Assembly (NCBI GenBank): GCA_029237695.1
Contig: CM055265.1
Span: 44,943,331 to 45,007,330, forward strand
From: Conchocele bisecta
Taxonomy: Eukaryota > Mollusca > Bivalvia > Lucinida > Thyasiridae
DNA: 64,000 nucleotides
Reading direction: 5' to 3'
Of this stretch, positions 1 through 11,761 are shown piece by piece. Positions within the stretch are counted from its first letter, which is position 1, and each line of letters starts with the position of its first letter. The notes under the pieces were generated by a model. That model did no database searches. It worked only from the letters and a program-made list of their open reading frames with translations, and was not told the DNA's origin. Position numbers and translations under genes: made by a program.

Positions 1-61
1 ATGTCAAAGTAATGCAGAAACTTTAACAAAAATCCTGCTACAACATTGTTTTGTACCGACA

Positions 62-115
62 ATGCATTTTCAGGCGCGACACCGCTTCCGTGGCGGAATT
101 CTTGTAGTGCCCTAT
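62..115. repeat. Fragment of GCGCGAC-type repeat end
   Basis: CAGGCGCGACACCGCTTCCG and GGCGGAATT repeat the end seen at 653-685, so this is a partial copy of the same family. Confidence 0.5.
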
Positions 116-183
116 GTTCAGTACTTTCAGTACTTTGATTATGAAAATAAAATAGTGTTTTGTGATTTTATAGTGATTTATTG

Positions 184-690
184 TCGCGCCTGCTTTAGCA
201 GAGGCGCGACTATAGTCGGCGCTTTTTCCGTCGTCATCGTCGTTTATCGTCCGCGTTGTCGTCGTCCGCGTCGTCCGCGTCGTCCGCGTCGTCCGGTTTT
301 TTTGTAAGGCAAATGCGTTAGTGTTAACAATATCTCTTTAACCCCTTGCCAGTCTTTGATAATATTTCACATCAATGTTTGTCTAGGGATGATGCTTCAT
401 TACGCACACCCCCACATCCAAATTCTGAAGGTCAAGGTCATTTGTTTACTTGTAATTTTCACCTGTTTTGTAACAGAAATGCGTTAAAGTTATTGTTGTT
501 TCACAATACCTCTTTAACCCCTTGCCAGACTTTGATAATATTTCACATCAATGTTTGTCTATGGATGATGATTCATTACGCACACCCCCACATCCAAATT
601 CTCAAGGTCAAGGTCATTTATTTACTTGTAATGTTCACGGTCAAATGCCTCGGCAGGCGCGATACCGCTTCCGTGGCGGAATTATTGTTA
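184..690. repeat. Tandem-core repeat with GTCCGC microsatellite (HINE/pearl-like)
   Basis: Starts with TGTCGCGCC, runs through a CGTCGTCCG-type simple repeat (230-298) and two tandem copies of about 175 bp (from about 340 and 516), each with a CCTTGCCAG block and AAGGTCAAGGTCA, and ends GGCAGGCGCGATACCG. Confidence 0.65.
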
Positions 691-749
691 GACTAAATGC
701 AGCTTTTGTTTCTCTTCGATCAGTCATATCAAGATCAATGTTTCCGTAA

Positions 750-1080
750 TTATTTATGACATTTAATGCACACCGGTGCCATGTTGGAAATTATAGCTGT
801 TACTTACAATCATTTTTCCTAATTATGCATATCAGTATATAGTGTGTGTGAAGAGCAATCCCATGTTGTGCAGGTTTAATGTTTTTTGTTCTGTTACATG
901 TTTGTCTTTATGTCCCACATGTATTGCATTACATTCGCATACATATAGTAGGCATAACAAGCCATTTTCTGGTACCTACACCACTATGCAAGCATCAAAT
1001 AACATTTGAAAGTGGGATAGTGCTTAACAAACCATATATTTCGATTTACAAGATGAGTGTGTAGGTTTGCTTTTTCCCAC
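750..1080. other. No feature recognised
   Basis: AT-rich sequence with no coding signal or repeat that I can pair inside the window. Confidence 0.5.
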
Positions 1081-3235
1081 ATTCAGATTTTTTTTACTGG
1101 AAAACCGGTTGCCATAGAAACGGCGTTTTTTCTGTATTAACAGACAAACATTTTATGGTAATCTGGCGGCCATCTTTAATTTACATCACCAAGGTCGTGA
1201 AATGGTGAAATAACTTCAGAATCTCATTCTACCACCTTGAAAACATACATTTAGACGCCAAGTTCGTACTATGAGTTATCTAGAACAAACGTTAAGGTGC
1301 CAGTATCATTTGGCGGCCATCTTGGCCGCCATCTTGGATTGTACAAATTCTAAGCCACTGGCGGGTTCCCACCCAGTCCATATTTCATCTATACATCAAG
1401 TACTATGGAAAATGCAGAGAACTGCTTGTAACAAAAAAATTACATGGTTCAATGGTCGAGCCAGCAGAAGATTGAAGAGTGCTGTAAATAGCATACACCG
1501 CCGGCCGTTGCAGCAAACATACGACAAAATGTCGAAATTTTGCCGCCATACTGGATATTATCCACTAAATCGTTTATACAATGAATTGTTATCGATTTTC
1601 ACATGATATATGGCTGCTAGCACCATCTTTTAGATACTAAAAGTGTGTCATTTAGAAGAAGTTGCATGGCGAAACGTGTATTTTGGCGGCCATATTGGAT
1701 GTTCGTCTACATACACACGGTTACAATAGTTTATTAATGAAGACAAATATGCTTCATTATTATGTTAACGATTCTGAGACAAATAAACCTTACACCATGA
1801 GCAACAACTTGGTCAGGATCACTTTATAATGTATGCGCTCTGTATATTGTGAATATGGTGGACTGGTTGCCATGGAAACCACTTGATTTCTGTTACTAAG
1901 CTGTGAGTCCGACATGGCCACCCGAGATTTTGGTAATGTATATACATGTACCTTTCATAAAATCACTGTTAGAATTTGCCCGCACGAATGGTAGCAGTCG
2001 GTCATTTTTAGGGTATTAACAGATGGACTAATTTTCGTCTGCTGTTGTTTCATATTTTGTATATTTTTCTCAATAAAAACAGGGTTTCACAGCACTTTGG
2101 AATCGTTTACATTGGAAATTATTCTAAAATGCTGTCAACCCATGTTTTAATGAGTAAACAAAAAAAGGAAACAAAATCATCGGACAACATTATATACTTT
2201 ACCATTGTAAGAGTTAAAGTTTTATACATATATATTATATAAAAACATGGTTTGGCAATACACTACAATCATTTCCATAGGAAATAATTTTAAAGTGTTG
2301 CCAAACCACATGTCTGTCTTTGCTGATAAAAATGGAAATCCACAAACAATAAACAGCAGACGTCAAAATGTAATTCAGCAAGTAATGGATAACATAAAAC
2401 ATGCTATATATGATGTTTGTCTACTATGTACCGACTTGATAAATGAGGACATAGATAGCGATAAATTCTGGATGTGTTCTTTCTTCCTCTAATTCTCGTA
2501 CATGTAAGTACATACACAGGCAGGTAATTGACTTCATGAACGGAATCAAAAGTATCGCTGTTGCTGCAGGTAGTCTGTGGTTTCCATGCTTGTGTGAATC
2601 TGGGTTCCAAGAACACTTTTAAATTAATGGCAGCCATCTTGGACGCCTTCTTGAATTCTGGATTAAGCTCCAGTGGGATTCATAGGGAGTTTTGCTATGT
2701 TTCTCTCAATGATATGCTGGACGTATACTGAACAATTCAGCTTTGACTTTTTTGTTTCGATTTTATATCCTGTACTCTTCGCACATAATACACAACTGTA
2801 TAGGATGTGAGGCGATTTTTGGCGGCCATTTTTAGTTTTGCATATGTAAGAATTGTGTATCCAGTAATATTCCTTGTAATAGCTACCAACATAAGGATCT
2901 AAATTCGATGGTTAGGACACTAATTGTGTTACATTACGAACGTATAAAACATAATACTTTTAGCTAACAATTAACAGTCTTTTTTCCCACATGTGTTTTA
3001 ACAGATGGTCAGAATGTTGGTGTTATATGGGTATTGGGGGCGATTTTTGGTAGATTTAGGCGGATTTCGTTAGTTTTGGGTCATTTACATAGTTGTGTGC
3101 AACTATTAATGCTCAATCATTACACACGACAGAAATCGTCAATTATCTACACATTCACCGTTCGGAACTTTCGGGCCTCTTTCTTACTGTCAAAATACCC
3201 AAAGCAACTCCAAATTCTTGGAACGAATTAATAAC
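1081..3235. repeat. Region with recurrent GGCGGCCAT blocks and X-box-like motifs
   Basis: GGCGGCCAT-type blocks recur near 1163, 1312, 1324, 1686, 2630 and 2820, and GGTTGCCATRGAAAC occurs at 1107-1121 and 1865-1879. The pattern suggests an old degenerate tandem repeat. No gene is visible. Confidence 0.4.
2028..2385. repeat. Two degenerate piggyBac-like MITE fragments (family A)
   Basis: Family A landmarks (CGTCTGCTG, CTCAATAAAAAC, CAGCACTTTGGAATC and its mirror) are seen at 2028-2220, and a second hairpin core (GGTTTGGCAATAC with mirror GTTGCCAAACC, then AACAGCAGACG) at 2236-2385. TTAA ends are not clear. Confidence 0.55.
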
Positions 3236-3494
3236 AAAATAATCCTACGTCCCCTTGTGGGGCTCCGTACGTGTCTGTGCTGGATATGAATTCATAATGA
3301 ACCGACGCGGTTGTTATCAATAGATACTAGATAGCAGCATATCTGGACACCGACTGGAGCATGGTCCTTGTGACACGTTCAACGCTTGTTTTGTCTAATC
3401 TACATGTACATTTGCAAGATCGGATTAATATAAGCTCTAATCTTTATCTGACGACAGTAAGGATATCTATCATTTGTCTATGGGACGGAACGGC

Positions 3495-3570
3495 GATAAG
3501 TGTGGGCCCTGATCAGACTGCGCGGATGCGCAGGCTGATCTGGGGCTACACTTGTCGTATACGCTGAACG
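3495..3570. repeat. Hairpin core of family K (CTGATCAGACTG)
   Basis: GCCCTGATCAGACTGCGCGG and mirror GCAGGCTGATCTGGGGC form a hairpin seen many times in the window. Confidence 0.6.
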
Positions 3571-4085
3571 GTGCTTTTGACAGCGGAAGGACCATCAAAA
3601 CAAACAAGACGCTTTTTTGATAATACACACTCGTTCAAGAAGATGGACGAAATCACTTAAAGGTACACCAAAGAGTTCTTTAGAAATACCCTGTTCAGCA
3701 AAGTCCCATAAGTTCGATGCATTCGAGTTGGATATCGTTAGCATGGGCGAAATTTAGAGAACCATAACTAGTTGAGACGCATTTTTGCCAATGAAAATTC
3801 GACGCATTTTGTCGCGTAAGTGCAATATACGTCATACATATTGCATACTTGTAGATTGACAAATGTATATTAAACAATGACATCGTTATCACTAAGCTAA
3901 TCCCCTCACTGGCAGCCTTGATAATAAAAGAAAATAAAACACAAAAAAACGTTAACGATTTGCCTTGCAAACAAGGTGCTCAGTGACCTTGGGCGGTTGA
4001 ACGTGGGTCGTATGTAAAGCAAAGCAGTGTCAAATTTTGAGAGGTTCTACTGTACAAAAAAAACTAATATTCGTATTTCTAGTAC
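3571..4085. other. No feature recognised
   Basis: No coding signal, hairpin or in-window repeat seen. Confidence 0.45.
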
Positions 4086-4235
4086 CGGGTCGTTTGTTTG
4101 CTTGTTTGATTATTGGTGCTTAACGGCCTATCAACAGCTAAGTTCATTTAAGGCCGAGCCAACAGGGTCGATCCAGCATTTAACCTGCTGCATTGGGGAA
4201 GTATCGGGTCGTATACGGTTAACTTGTTGATGTTG
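4086..4235. repeat. SINE-like dispersed repeat, 5' part
   Basis: Begins in TTTG-rich sequence then ATTGGTGCTTAACGGCCTAT, the conserved head shared with 10940, 13780, 25215 and 29855. Confidence 0.6.
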
Positions 4236-4436
4236 TGGTTAAAACAATCAGTAAACTGACAACCAACATCCTACTTTACCTTATATGCAATCAGCTACTA
4301 GAAACACGAACGTTGATGTTCTATTATCAGGTGGTATAGGATGGTTATTCTGGCCATAATTTTAGCCCCGTAGTGTTACAAAATGTCTGTTATACATAGA
4401 GTACATGAATGTACATGGACATGTGAAACATCCCCT

Positions 4437-4650
4437 TTAACTCTTACTACGCTGAATTAAATGTTATCGTCTGCTGGAAATATTTTATTGTCATTATTTT
4501 TCGATAAAAACCTGCTTTGGCAGCGCATGAGAATCGTCTCCACTGGAGACGATTCTCATGTGCTGTCAAAACATGTTTTCTTGTTAAGAATTAAGGCATA
4601 AATGAAAAACAGCAGACAAAAATGTTCGTCTCCCGCGTAGTGAGGGTTAA
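4437..4650. mobile_element. piggyBac-like MITE, family A
   Basis: TTAA at both ends, with inner ends CTCTTAC and GTGAGGG, inverted CGTCTGCTG/CAGCAGAC blocks and a 40-bp hairpin around CGTCTCCACTGGAGACG. Confidence 0.75.
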
Positions 4651-5329
4651 CTCCGAGTCAAACACCGAAATAGCAATTTCGAGTTATATGATAACGCCGT
4701 ACACACTAGTAAAGTCGCGAAGGTCAAGATAATCGTCAATGTCTGTGTTAATGTCTGAATTTGAATATAGTTCAGGTCCCTGTCAGTCAGTCCGGCTATA
4801 AATCGAAGCAAACAATGTACATCCGAGGAGCCTGCTCGCACCGAGATGAAATGGGTAGCAAAACTAGTGCCGCCTGCATTTCATGTCCACTAACGTGCTA
4901 TCAGTGGAACAGTTGTAACAGTTTCACTCCTAAATATATAACATGTACAATGTTAATTTGGCCTGTTCCATTAAAAAATAATATGTCATATTGGAGTAAC
5001 TCCGGCAAACGTCTTAAGCGAAACTGCCATATTGTTTAAGCAAAGTTGTGAAGGTTAAAAGGTCAAGGTCATAATCAGGGCTGAATGTATATGTGGAATT
5101 TGTACACATGCATAAAATATTGAAATCATCCGAGGGATAGAAAAGTTACGACAGATTAGAGGATAGGTGGACAAATAAAAAGCGTTGTCAGAAGACAAAG
5201 ACGCTCGACTGTTGACTCAAAGGTGGCACTAACATTACAAAGGCATCAGTTGTATATATAAACATCCCACATATAACGTACATGTAATTTACACTAAGAT
5301 TCTGTATGTGACAATATGGATGTAATTGA
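4651..5329. other. No gene; one AGGTCA tandem motif
   Basis: No gene recognised. AAGGTCAAGGTCA at 5059-5071 and GCGTTGTCAGAAGACAAAG (near 5182) are relics of tandem-core repeats. Confidence 0.4.
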
Positions 5330-5870
5330 AGGACACCGGAATAAGTTGGAGTGGAGAGAGGTTAAAAGAAATTTACACAAACATTAAGTGGCGTTGGGTG
5401 GTGGATTTGTTACAGCATGATAGGGGATCGTCAGACGGGTGACCAGCTTTTTCAATTGATTTGTTTTGTTTGTTTATTGGTATTTGACAGACTATCAACA
5501 GCAAATTGTGTGACCTTGACCTTGGGGTAAACGGTCGGCGGCGGGTCGTGGATTTGCTACAGCACGATATGGGACCACCAGATGAATGATTGTATGAAAT
5601 AGCAAAGCGCTCCCTGTATAGAAACAGAAGCTATAAGAAATTTACCCAACATTAAGTTTATGAACGCACTAAGTTTGTGACCTTGACCTTGGGGTAAGGG
5701 GTGGGCGGCGGGTCGTGGATTTGCTACAGCATGATAGAGGATCATCAGATGAATGCATGCATGAACTATCAAAGCGCTCCCTGTATAAAAACAGAAGTTA
5801 TAAGAAATTTACCCCAACATTAAGTTTATGAAGGCATCAAGTTTGTGACCTTGGCCTTGAGGTAAGGTGA
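5330..5870. repeat. Tandem repeat, about 3 units of 150-165 bp
   Basis: Units share GGTCGTGGATTTGCTACAGC, GCGCTCCCTGTAT, TAAGAAATTTACCC and TTGTGACCTTGACCTTGGGG (5510, 5677). Non-coding. Confidence 0.75.
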
Positions 5871-5939
5871 CACATATGTTAACACAATACCAGCCTAGGC
5901 TATAACAAGTCACTGCTTTGAATGTAGCAAATTACATCA

Positions 5940-6141
5940 TTAACCCTTACACCGCTATCTTAATTTGTTGTCGTCTGCTGTTTATTTTCTATTTTCCATT
6001 TTTATCATCAAAAACATGCTTTGACAGCACTTTAGAATAATTTAACAACATGCTTTGAAAACATGTTTTTATTGAGAAATAAGGCAAGATATAAAAGCAA
6101 CAGCAGGCGACAATTGTTGTGTGTAGCGGTCTAAGGGTTAA
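5940..6141. mobile_element. piggyBac-like MITE, family A
   Basis: TTAA|CCCTTACACC at the left and GGTCTAAGGG|TTAA at the right, with the inverted CGTCTGCTG and hairpin core. Confidence 0.8.
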
Positions 6142-6780
6142 GTAAGTAAGTAATACACAAATTTTACACACACAATTTCCACACCAGGAATAAGTTTTGT
6201 TTGCCCTAGTTTCTCGACCAATGAAAGCATAGTATTTCGTCTCAATTAATCACATATTGCGATTATTTCTCCAATATCTACTAAATTTATTCATTAAATG
6301 TTCCAATACGTAGGAAAGTTATATTTAGATCTACACGTCACAGCTTGTTGTTGGAAATTGGCACGCATCTGATTGTGATGTGTACATGTGCGCTGCGATG
6401 TCAGACGGCCAATAATGTAGTAGTATTGCAAGTCAAAAGCGCGTATGGGCGGGACTTGCATTGAAACAGACATGTGTACGCGAAGAAGGCGGGCAACCAA
6501 TAAGTCAGTTATAGTTCACATATTGAATTGTTACACTAGCGCTCGCTACGAAATTAATTTATTAAACATTCAATATGTGAACTATAACTATTACTTACCT
6601 ATATTTACAGTGCATATTCAGATAATTTCAAAAATGAACATGCATTAGAAATATTTCTCATTTGTATCATGCTGATGTGGTTTGCATATGTACATGTGTA
6701 TGAAATCTTGCATTGTATGTATATCAACAAGTATTATTATATTACTTAAGTATTTCAGTCATTCTCATTGACCGAAACAC
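6142..6780. other. No gene; short inverted repeat
   Basis: ATAGTTCACATATTGAA (6510) has its mirror TTCAATATGTGAACTAT at 6570, a 17-bp inverted repeat. Nothing else recognised. Confidence 0.4.
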
Positions 6781-6821
6781 GACCACGTGATTATAGACAA
6801 ATTGAACGGAGACCTCTGAAC

Positions 6822-6892
6822 GGTTTGTTTACACGAATAAGCACTCTCGGACCGCGAGACCGGTCCGAGATGTGTTTATTCATGTAAACAAA
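6822..6892. repeat. Hairpin repeat
   Basis: GGTTTGTTTACACGAATAA pairs with TTATTCATGTAAACAAACC, with CTCGGACCG/CGGTCCGAG near the loop. Confidence 0.65.
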
Positions 6893-6928
6893 CCTATTGT
6901 TCACCTCCTTAAATTTTGTTGGGGGCCC

Positions 6929-7135
6929 TAAAATTTAAAAAACATTTTTTTTAAATAATTATTGAAAATTGTGTGAAGTAAAAAAAAAATGAACAAATTT
7001 TTTTCGGCCGGATATTTTTAAAAAAATATTTTAAAATTTAAAAAACATTTTTTTTAAATAATTATTGAAAATTGTGTGAAGTAAAAAAAAAGTGAACAAT
7101 TTTTTTTCGGCCAGATATTTTTTAAAACAATATTG
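6929..7135. repeat. Direct duplication of about 103 bp
   Basis: Two AT-rich units each run from AAAATTTAAAAAACATT to TTTTTCGGCC and a GATATTTTT block, nearly identical. Confidence 0.8.
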
Positions 7136-7149
7136 GCCAGAAATATATA

Positions 7150-7290
7150 AAACAATTATTGTCTTTTGAATCGGTGTACATGAGATTTACGGACCTTCGA
7201 AAAGTGATGTTCACCTCCGCCTTCGCCGTCGGTGAACATCACTTTTCTCAGGTCCGTAAATCTCATGTACACCTCAAAAGACAATAATTG
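7150..7290. mobile_element. Near-perfect hairpin MITE
   Basis: ACAATTATTGTCTTTTGA at the left is mirrored at 7273-7290, with long arms through GTACATGAGATTTACGGACC and GTGATGTTCACC. Confidence 0.75.
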
Positions 7291-7745
7291 TATATTGTTA
7301 TATGACTGCCGTTGTTTGACACCGCTCACAGCCGTGTTCAAACGTACAGCACATGCTGTTCGACTATGGCTGTGGAAAATGGTCATTCCGGGGCCAAGCA
7401 AGCACCTAGTAATGCAGGTGTCTCATGACGTTACTAGAACGCACCATTACGTCATCAGATCAGTTCACAACGATCGCACTGAACTTTTGAAATTGATGTG
7501 GCTGCATCACGCAACGTGTACTGTGTGACGGAATATGTATGTGTAAATCAGCAGTTTGAATGGAACGGGTTATCAAAGTGGAGAAAGTACTGCGTATATG
7601 CTCAAATTGCATGATATTTCTGACGGAAATGTAACAATAATGTTCGACCATGTTCAGCTGTGGCCCACAGCTGGGAATTGTCGAACCGTATAGCGTATGT
7701 TTGCTCATGAGACAGTTGTCTCGATGCAATAAACAGTTATATTCC
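7291..7745. mobile_element. MITE family G
   Basis: Shares TGACTGCCGTTGTTTGACAC, CTCATGACGTTACTAGAAC and TGATGTGGCTGCATCACGC with copies at 50830-51290 and 57850-58292. Confidence 0.65.
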
Positions 7746-7845
7746 TAAATGAAACTTCAAACCAGCAGAGCTCATTACTGATCTAGGCTGGTCCTAAGAG
7801 TGGTGCATATGGATCTTGTAAAATAAACAAGGCAATACCACAGGT

Positions 7846-8011
7846 TGAAGTAACGGACCGAGGTCTATAAATACATTAAATATGCATAAAAGCATCAATA
7901 AATGAAAATAAGCTAATTTTTTTTTTTAATCCCTATATATAGACATATGGGCATATTGATGCTTTTAGGCATATTTAATGTATTTATAGACCTCGGTCCG
8001 TTACTTCAACA
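7846..8011. mobile_element. Palindromic MITE
   Basis: GTTGAAGTAACGGACCGAGG at the left is the exact complement of the right end near 8010, and arms continue through TCTATAAATACATTAAATA. Confidence 0.8.
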
Positions 8012-8435
8012 CGTGGGCAATACTGGTTCACTTTAACATTTGCTCAGGAGATATAACATACTGATCGCCAATCTAGAAAATACAAACACATATGAATGTT
8101 TTATGTATTTATTGCAAATGTTTATTTCTTTGAGAAATGCTTAATAGATGACTAAAATGTTTTGACAAACAGCCATTTCTATGAAATGGTGGAAATATTA
8201 GAAATAATGAAATTCAAAATCAATAAAATTGTAAACAAGATGGCCACAGCCACTCATTTACCAATATTCCACAAGAATGTATAAACATACGAACACATAC
8301 AATACCCGGGCACATGATTATAATGCTTCCAAACATGTCATTGGTGGAGCCTGAGCTATAGAGAATATCAGGTTATTGTCTTTTGATGTACCACAATAAC
8401 CCTAAATATTCGTAAATTATTCTGGGAAACACACA
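8012..8435. other. No feature recognised
   Basis: AT-rich, no coding signal or pairing repeat seen. Confidence 0.45.
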
Positions 8436-8658
8436 TTAACCCTACATCGCTATTTTAATTTTTTTGTTGTCTGCTGTTTATTATCCATTTTCCAGTTTCA
8501 TCATCAAAAACCCGCTTTGACAGCACTTTAGAATAATTTACAAAAACATGCTTTGGCAGCACTTCAGAATCATTTCCATGTTTTTTTATTGAGAAATAAG
8601 GCAAGATATAAAAGCAACAGCAGACGACATTTGTTGTGTGTAGCGGTCTAAGGGTTAA
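8436..8658. mobile_element. piggyBac-like MITE, family A
   Basis: TTAA at both ends, CCCTACATCGC left and GCGGTCTAAGGG right; TTGTCTGCTG/CAGCAGACGAC inverted. Confidence 0.75.
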
Positions 8659-9009
8659 TATATTGTTACACAGTAGTAAAGAATGTCCTAATATTTACAT
8701 TAGTGTAGTTGTACATGTACTTGTTTATCGTAATAACAATGTATTTGGATACATTGTATTTTATAGGGTTTACCCAAAACAAATGTCCGAATATGTAGGG
8801 TTATTACGGTACAACGTATCAGGCAAGGATAGTAAACACATGGACAAGCCTCGGAATTCCTACCATTTCCGAGTAGAGCACGATAAACTTGATATCAAAA
8901 GACGCTAGCATGCAGGCCTGTACGCATGAATTATTTTAGGGGGGTGCGTTATCGACGGCGTGAAGGGCTAAACATTGTTTTTGCACATCCACAGACAGAC
9001 CTCGGTAGA
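8659..9009. other. No feature recognised
   Basis: Contains an open frame at 8636-8908 that overlaps a MITE end and has no recognisable motif; not called as a gene. Confidence 0.4.
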
Positions 9010-9199
9010 TTAACCCTTTCATCCCTAAGTAACTGGAATGGATTTTTATTTGTTAATTTTGCACAAAATGATTTTCAGACCAGTCCATGTATGAACATAG
9101 GGTGTTTGTTCTCAAATTTTGAAAATTACGAGCCGGCTCATCTGGATCTACACTTTTTGCCAATACCACTACATAGGCATGTGGTGTTGAAAGGGTTAA
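9010..9199. mobile_element. piggyBac-like MITE, family C
   Basis: TTAA|CCCTTTCATCCCTAAG and GTGGTGTTGAAAGGG|TTAA; interior AACTGGAATGGATTTT and GAGCCGGCTCATCTGGATC as in other family C copies. Confidence 0.8.
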
Positions 9200-9932
9200 G
9201 GGGGGTGCGTACGCACCCGTCGCACCCACTCTGCGTACGGGCCTGGCATGTCTATTCTATTTGTATATGGAAGGGTCTTATGCTACAGAATGATTCTTTG
9301 AAAATATTTGATTTTATTTATTCGTGTTTAACCCTTACTACGCTGAATTAAATGCTGTCGCTGGAAATGTTTTATTTTCAATATTTCTCGACAAAAACCT
9401 GGTTTTGACAGCACATGAGAATCGTCTCCAGTGGAGACGATTCTCATGTGCTGTCAAAACCATTTTTTTGTTAAAGCAATTAAAGCAACTAGATGGCCGC
9501 GGCCTGCATGTCGCGCCTTGTGGCGAGGCATGGACACTAAAAAAAAAGATATAGTAAAACTTTAACCAAAAAACTTAACCAAAAACTTTAACCGGACACA
9601 CGTACGTATGTACGTATGTAAGCCAAAGTGCCGACTATATCGCGCTTTCCGCAAGCAGGCTTTCCGGACACACGTATCGTAACCAAAAAATTTAACCGTA
9701 CGTACGGACTATATCAGCTTTCCGTACGGACTATATCAGCTTTCCGCAAGTGGGTGCGACAAAAACTTAACCAAAATCTTTAACCAAAAAACTTAACCAA
9801 AAACTTCAAAATAATTTGACCTTGACATTGGGCACAGAGGCCGCACGGGAGGGGGGTAGAATGAAAATATAGATGATGATAAACACCCATGTGAAGTTTC
9901 AAGGTAATGGGCAAAGCAGTTGCAGAGATATA

Positions 9933-10234
9933 CAGTCGAACCTCCCCGAACGGCCACCTCTCTACAACAGCCACCTCTCTGTAACAGCCGCTATTTTATG
10001 GATGATTTCCTCTATATCTAACCCTTACACTGCTGAGCATGAACATTGTCGTTTGATGTTGATTTTGCATTCTTTCTCAATAAAAACATGTTTTTATTGA
10101 GAATTATTGAAGAAAATAAATAAACATCAGACGATAAAATTGTATTCAATATTAACCTCCCTACAACAGCCACCTCTCTATAACAGCCAATTTTGCCTCT
10201 TCCCATGGGTGGCTGTTGTAGAGAGGTTGCACTG
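9933..10234. mobile_element. pogo/Tc1-like MITE with TA duplication, itself interrupted
   Basis: CAGTCGAACCTCC left and GAGAGGTTGCACTG right, flanked by TA on both sides. The empty host sequence GAGATATAGTATAACG occurs intact at 10650-10665, so the TA is a true target duplication. Confidence 0.8.
10019..10156. mobile_element. Degenerate family A MITE inside the pogo-like MITE
   Basis: TAACCCTTACACTGCTGAGC, TTGTCGTTTGATG and mirror CATCAGACGATAA, with CTCAATAAAAAC hairpin. The right TTAA end is worn. Confidence 0.6.
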
Positions 10235-10942
10235 TAGTATAACGAAAAATTTTAACTAAAAAACTTAACCAAAAAACTTAACCAAAAAACTTAACCAAAA
10301 ACATTAACCAAAAAACTTAACCAAAAACTTTAACCAAAGAACTTAACCAAAAACTTCAAAGTAATTTGACCTTGACATTGGGCACAGGGGCCGCACGGAA
10401 GAGGGGTAGAATGAAAATAGAGATGATGATAAACACCCATGTGAAGTTTCAAGGTAATGGGCAAAGCAGTTGCAGATATAGTATAACGAAAAACTTTAAC
10501 CAAAAAACTTAACCAAAAAACTTAACCAAAACCTTTAACCAAAAAACTTAACCTTGGGCACAGGGGCCGCACGGGAGGGGGGTAGAATGAAAATATAGAT
10601 GATGATAAACACCCATGTGAAGTTTACAAGGTAATGGGCAAAGCAGTTGCAGAGATATAGTATAACGAAAAACTTTAACCAAAACTTTAACCAAAAAACT
10701 TAACCAAAAAACTTAACCTTAACCAAAAACTTTAACCAAAGAACTTAACCAAAAAACTTTAAAACCAAAAAAAAAAACTTAAACCAAACAACTTAATTAA
10801 AAACAAAAACTTTAACCGGACACACGTACGTACGTACGTACGTACGCCAAAGTGCCGACTATATCGCGCTTTCCGCAAGTGGGCGCGACAAAAATGAAAA
10901 ACAGCCGACGGCAATTTCCGTCAACAGCGTAGGAAGGGTTAA

Positions 10943-11092
10943 TGGCCTATCAACAGGTAATGTCATGTAAGGCCGGCCAACGGGTTCGTTCCCCCATTTA
11001 ACCTGCCTGCTGCATTGGGGGGGAAAATCCCAAAATCAGAACGGAATATTTACATAGAAATAAATATATACACAGCCCTGAAATTTGAATAA
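10943..11092. repeat. SINE-like dispersed repeat (partial)
   Basis: GGCCTATCAACAGGTAATGTC through CCTGCTGCATTGGGGGG, AAATCCCAAAATCAGAACGG and GACCTGGTGCC, as in the copy at 29855. Confidence 0.6.
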
Positions 11093-11103
11093 CCTGACCT
11101 GGT

Positions 11104-11395
11104 GCCGATTTCATCAACATTGCAAAGTATACTTATCTAGCAAAGTATACTTTGAGGGAGTAATCATTTATTTTTCCTGAAATGCATTATTTCATATAGA
11201 ACTAACTGCATATATTTGATGATTAAACGTATGCAGAATTATTATACTGAATTTATTACATTATCACAGCCAAAATGACTGTGATAATGTAATACATTCA
11301 GTATAATAAAAATTAATAAATTTATCCTGAAATTGAAAATTTCTCCCTCAAAGTATACTTTGATAGAAAAGTTTACTTTGCAATGTTGGTGAAAA
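11104..11395. mobile_element. MITE family B (AAGTATACTTTG)
   Basis: GCCGATTTCATCAACATTGC at the left is mirrored at the right by GCAATGTTGGTGAAA. The centre is a long hairpin ATTACATTATCACAGCC / GGCTGTGATAATGTAAT. Confidence 0.75.
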
Positions 11396-11687
11396 ATATT
11401 GTAAATTTTGTTAACGTATTTCATGAAATTACGCAGATGTACAAAGGTACAAACTCACATTGCGTGTCTCATAATATGTGCTTAATCGGTGAAGCTTCTG
11501 ACCAGCAGACAGCCTGACAAGAATCCATATTGGTCATTATACAGTTGAACCTCTCTAAACCGAATGCCAAGATAACATTTGTGATCTTATTTTTGATGGG
11601 TTTCTTGGTCATTTATCTCATATGTAAATATAGGTTCATAATTGCAAAGCACGCAAATACGTATCAGAATGGTCAAATGCTTAATTT

Positions 11688-11761
11688 ACAGTGAAACATC
11701 TTTAAACCGGACACCCTAGGGAGCACACCCAGGGTGTCTGGTTTAGAGAGGTTTCACTGAA
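11688..11761. mobile_element. Short pogo/Tc1-like hairpin MITE
   Basis: CAGTGAAACATCTTTAAACC pairs with GGTTTAGAGAGGTTTCACTG around GGACACCC. Confidence 0.7.

Larger units (their letters stand above)
9489..10888 (-). mobile_element. Tandem-core element inside a MITE (HINE/Helentron-like)
   Basis: Read on the minus strand it starts TCGCGCCCACTTGCGG and ends GGCCGCGGCCATCTAG. The core has tandem units with ATTTGACCTTGACATTGGGC, CACCCATGTGAAGTTT and AACCAAAAAACTT arrays, plus CGTACGTACG simple repeats. It carries the pogo-like insert at 9933-10234. Confidence 0.75.
9328..10942. mobile_element. piggyBac-like MITE, family A, split by an insertion
   Basis: The left part (9328-9488) ends in TAAAGCAA and the right part (10889-10942) resumes with CAAAAATGAAAAACAGC and ends GTAGGAAGGG|TTAA. 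The intact relative at 55075-55288 shows the two parts are contiguous in the family. Confidence 0.8.
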
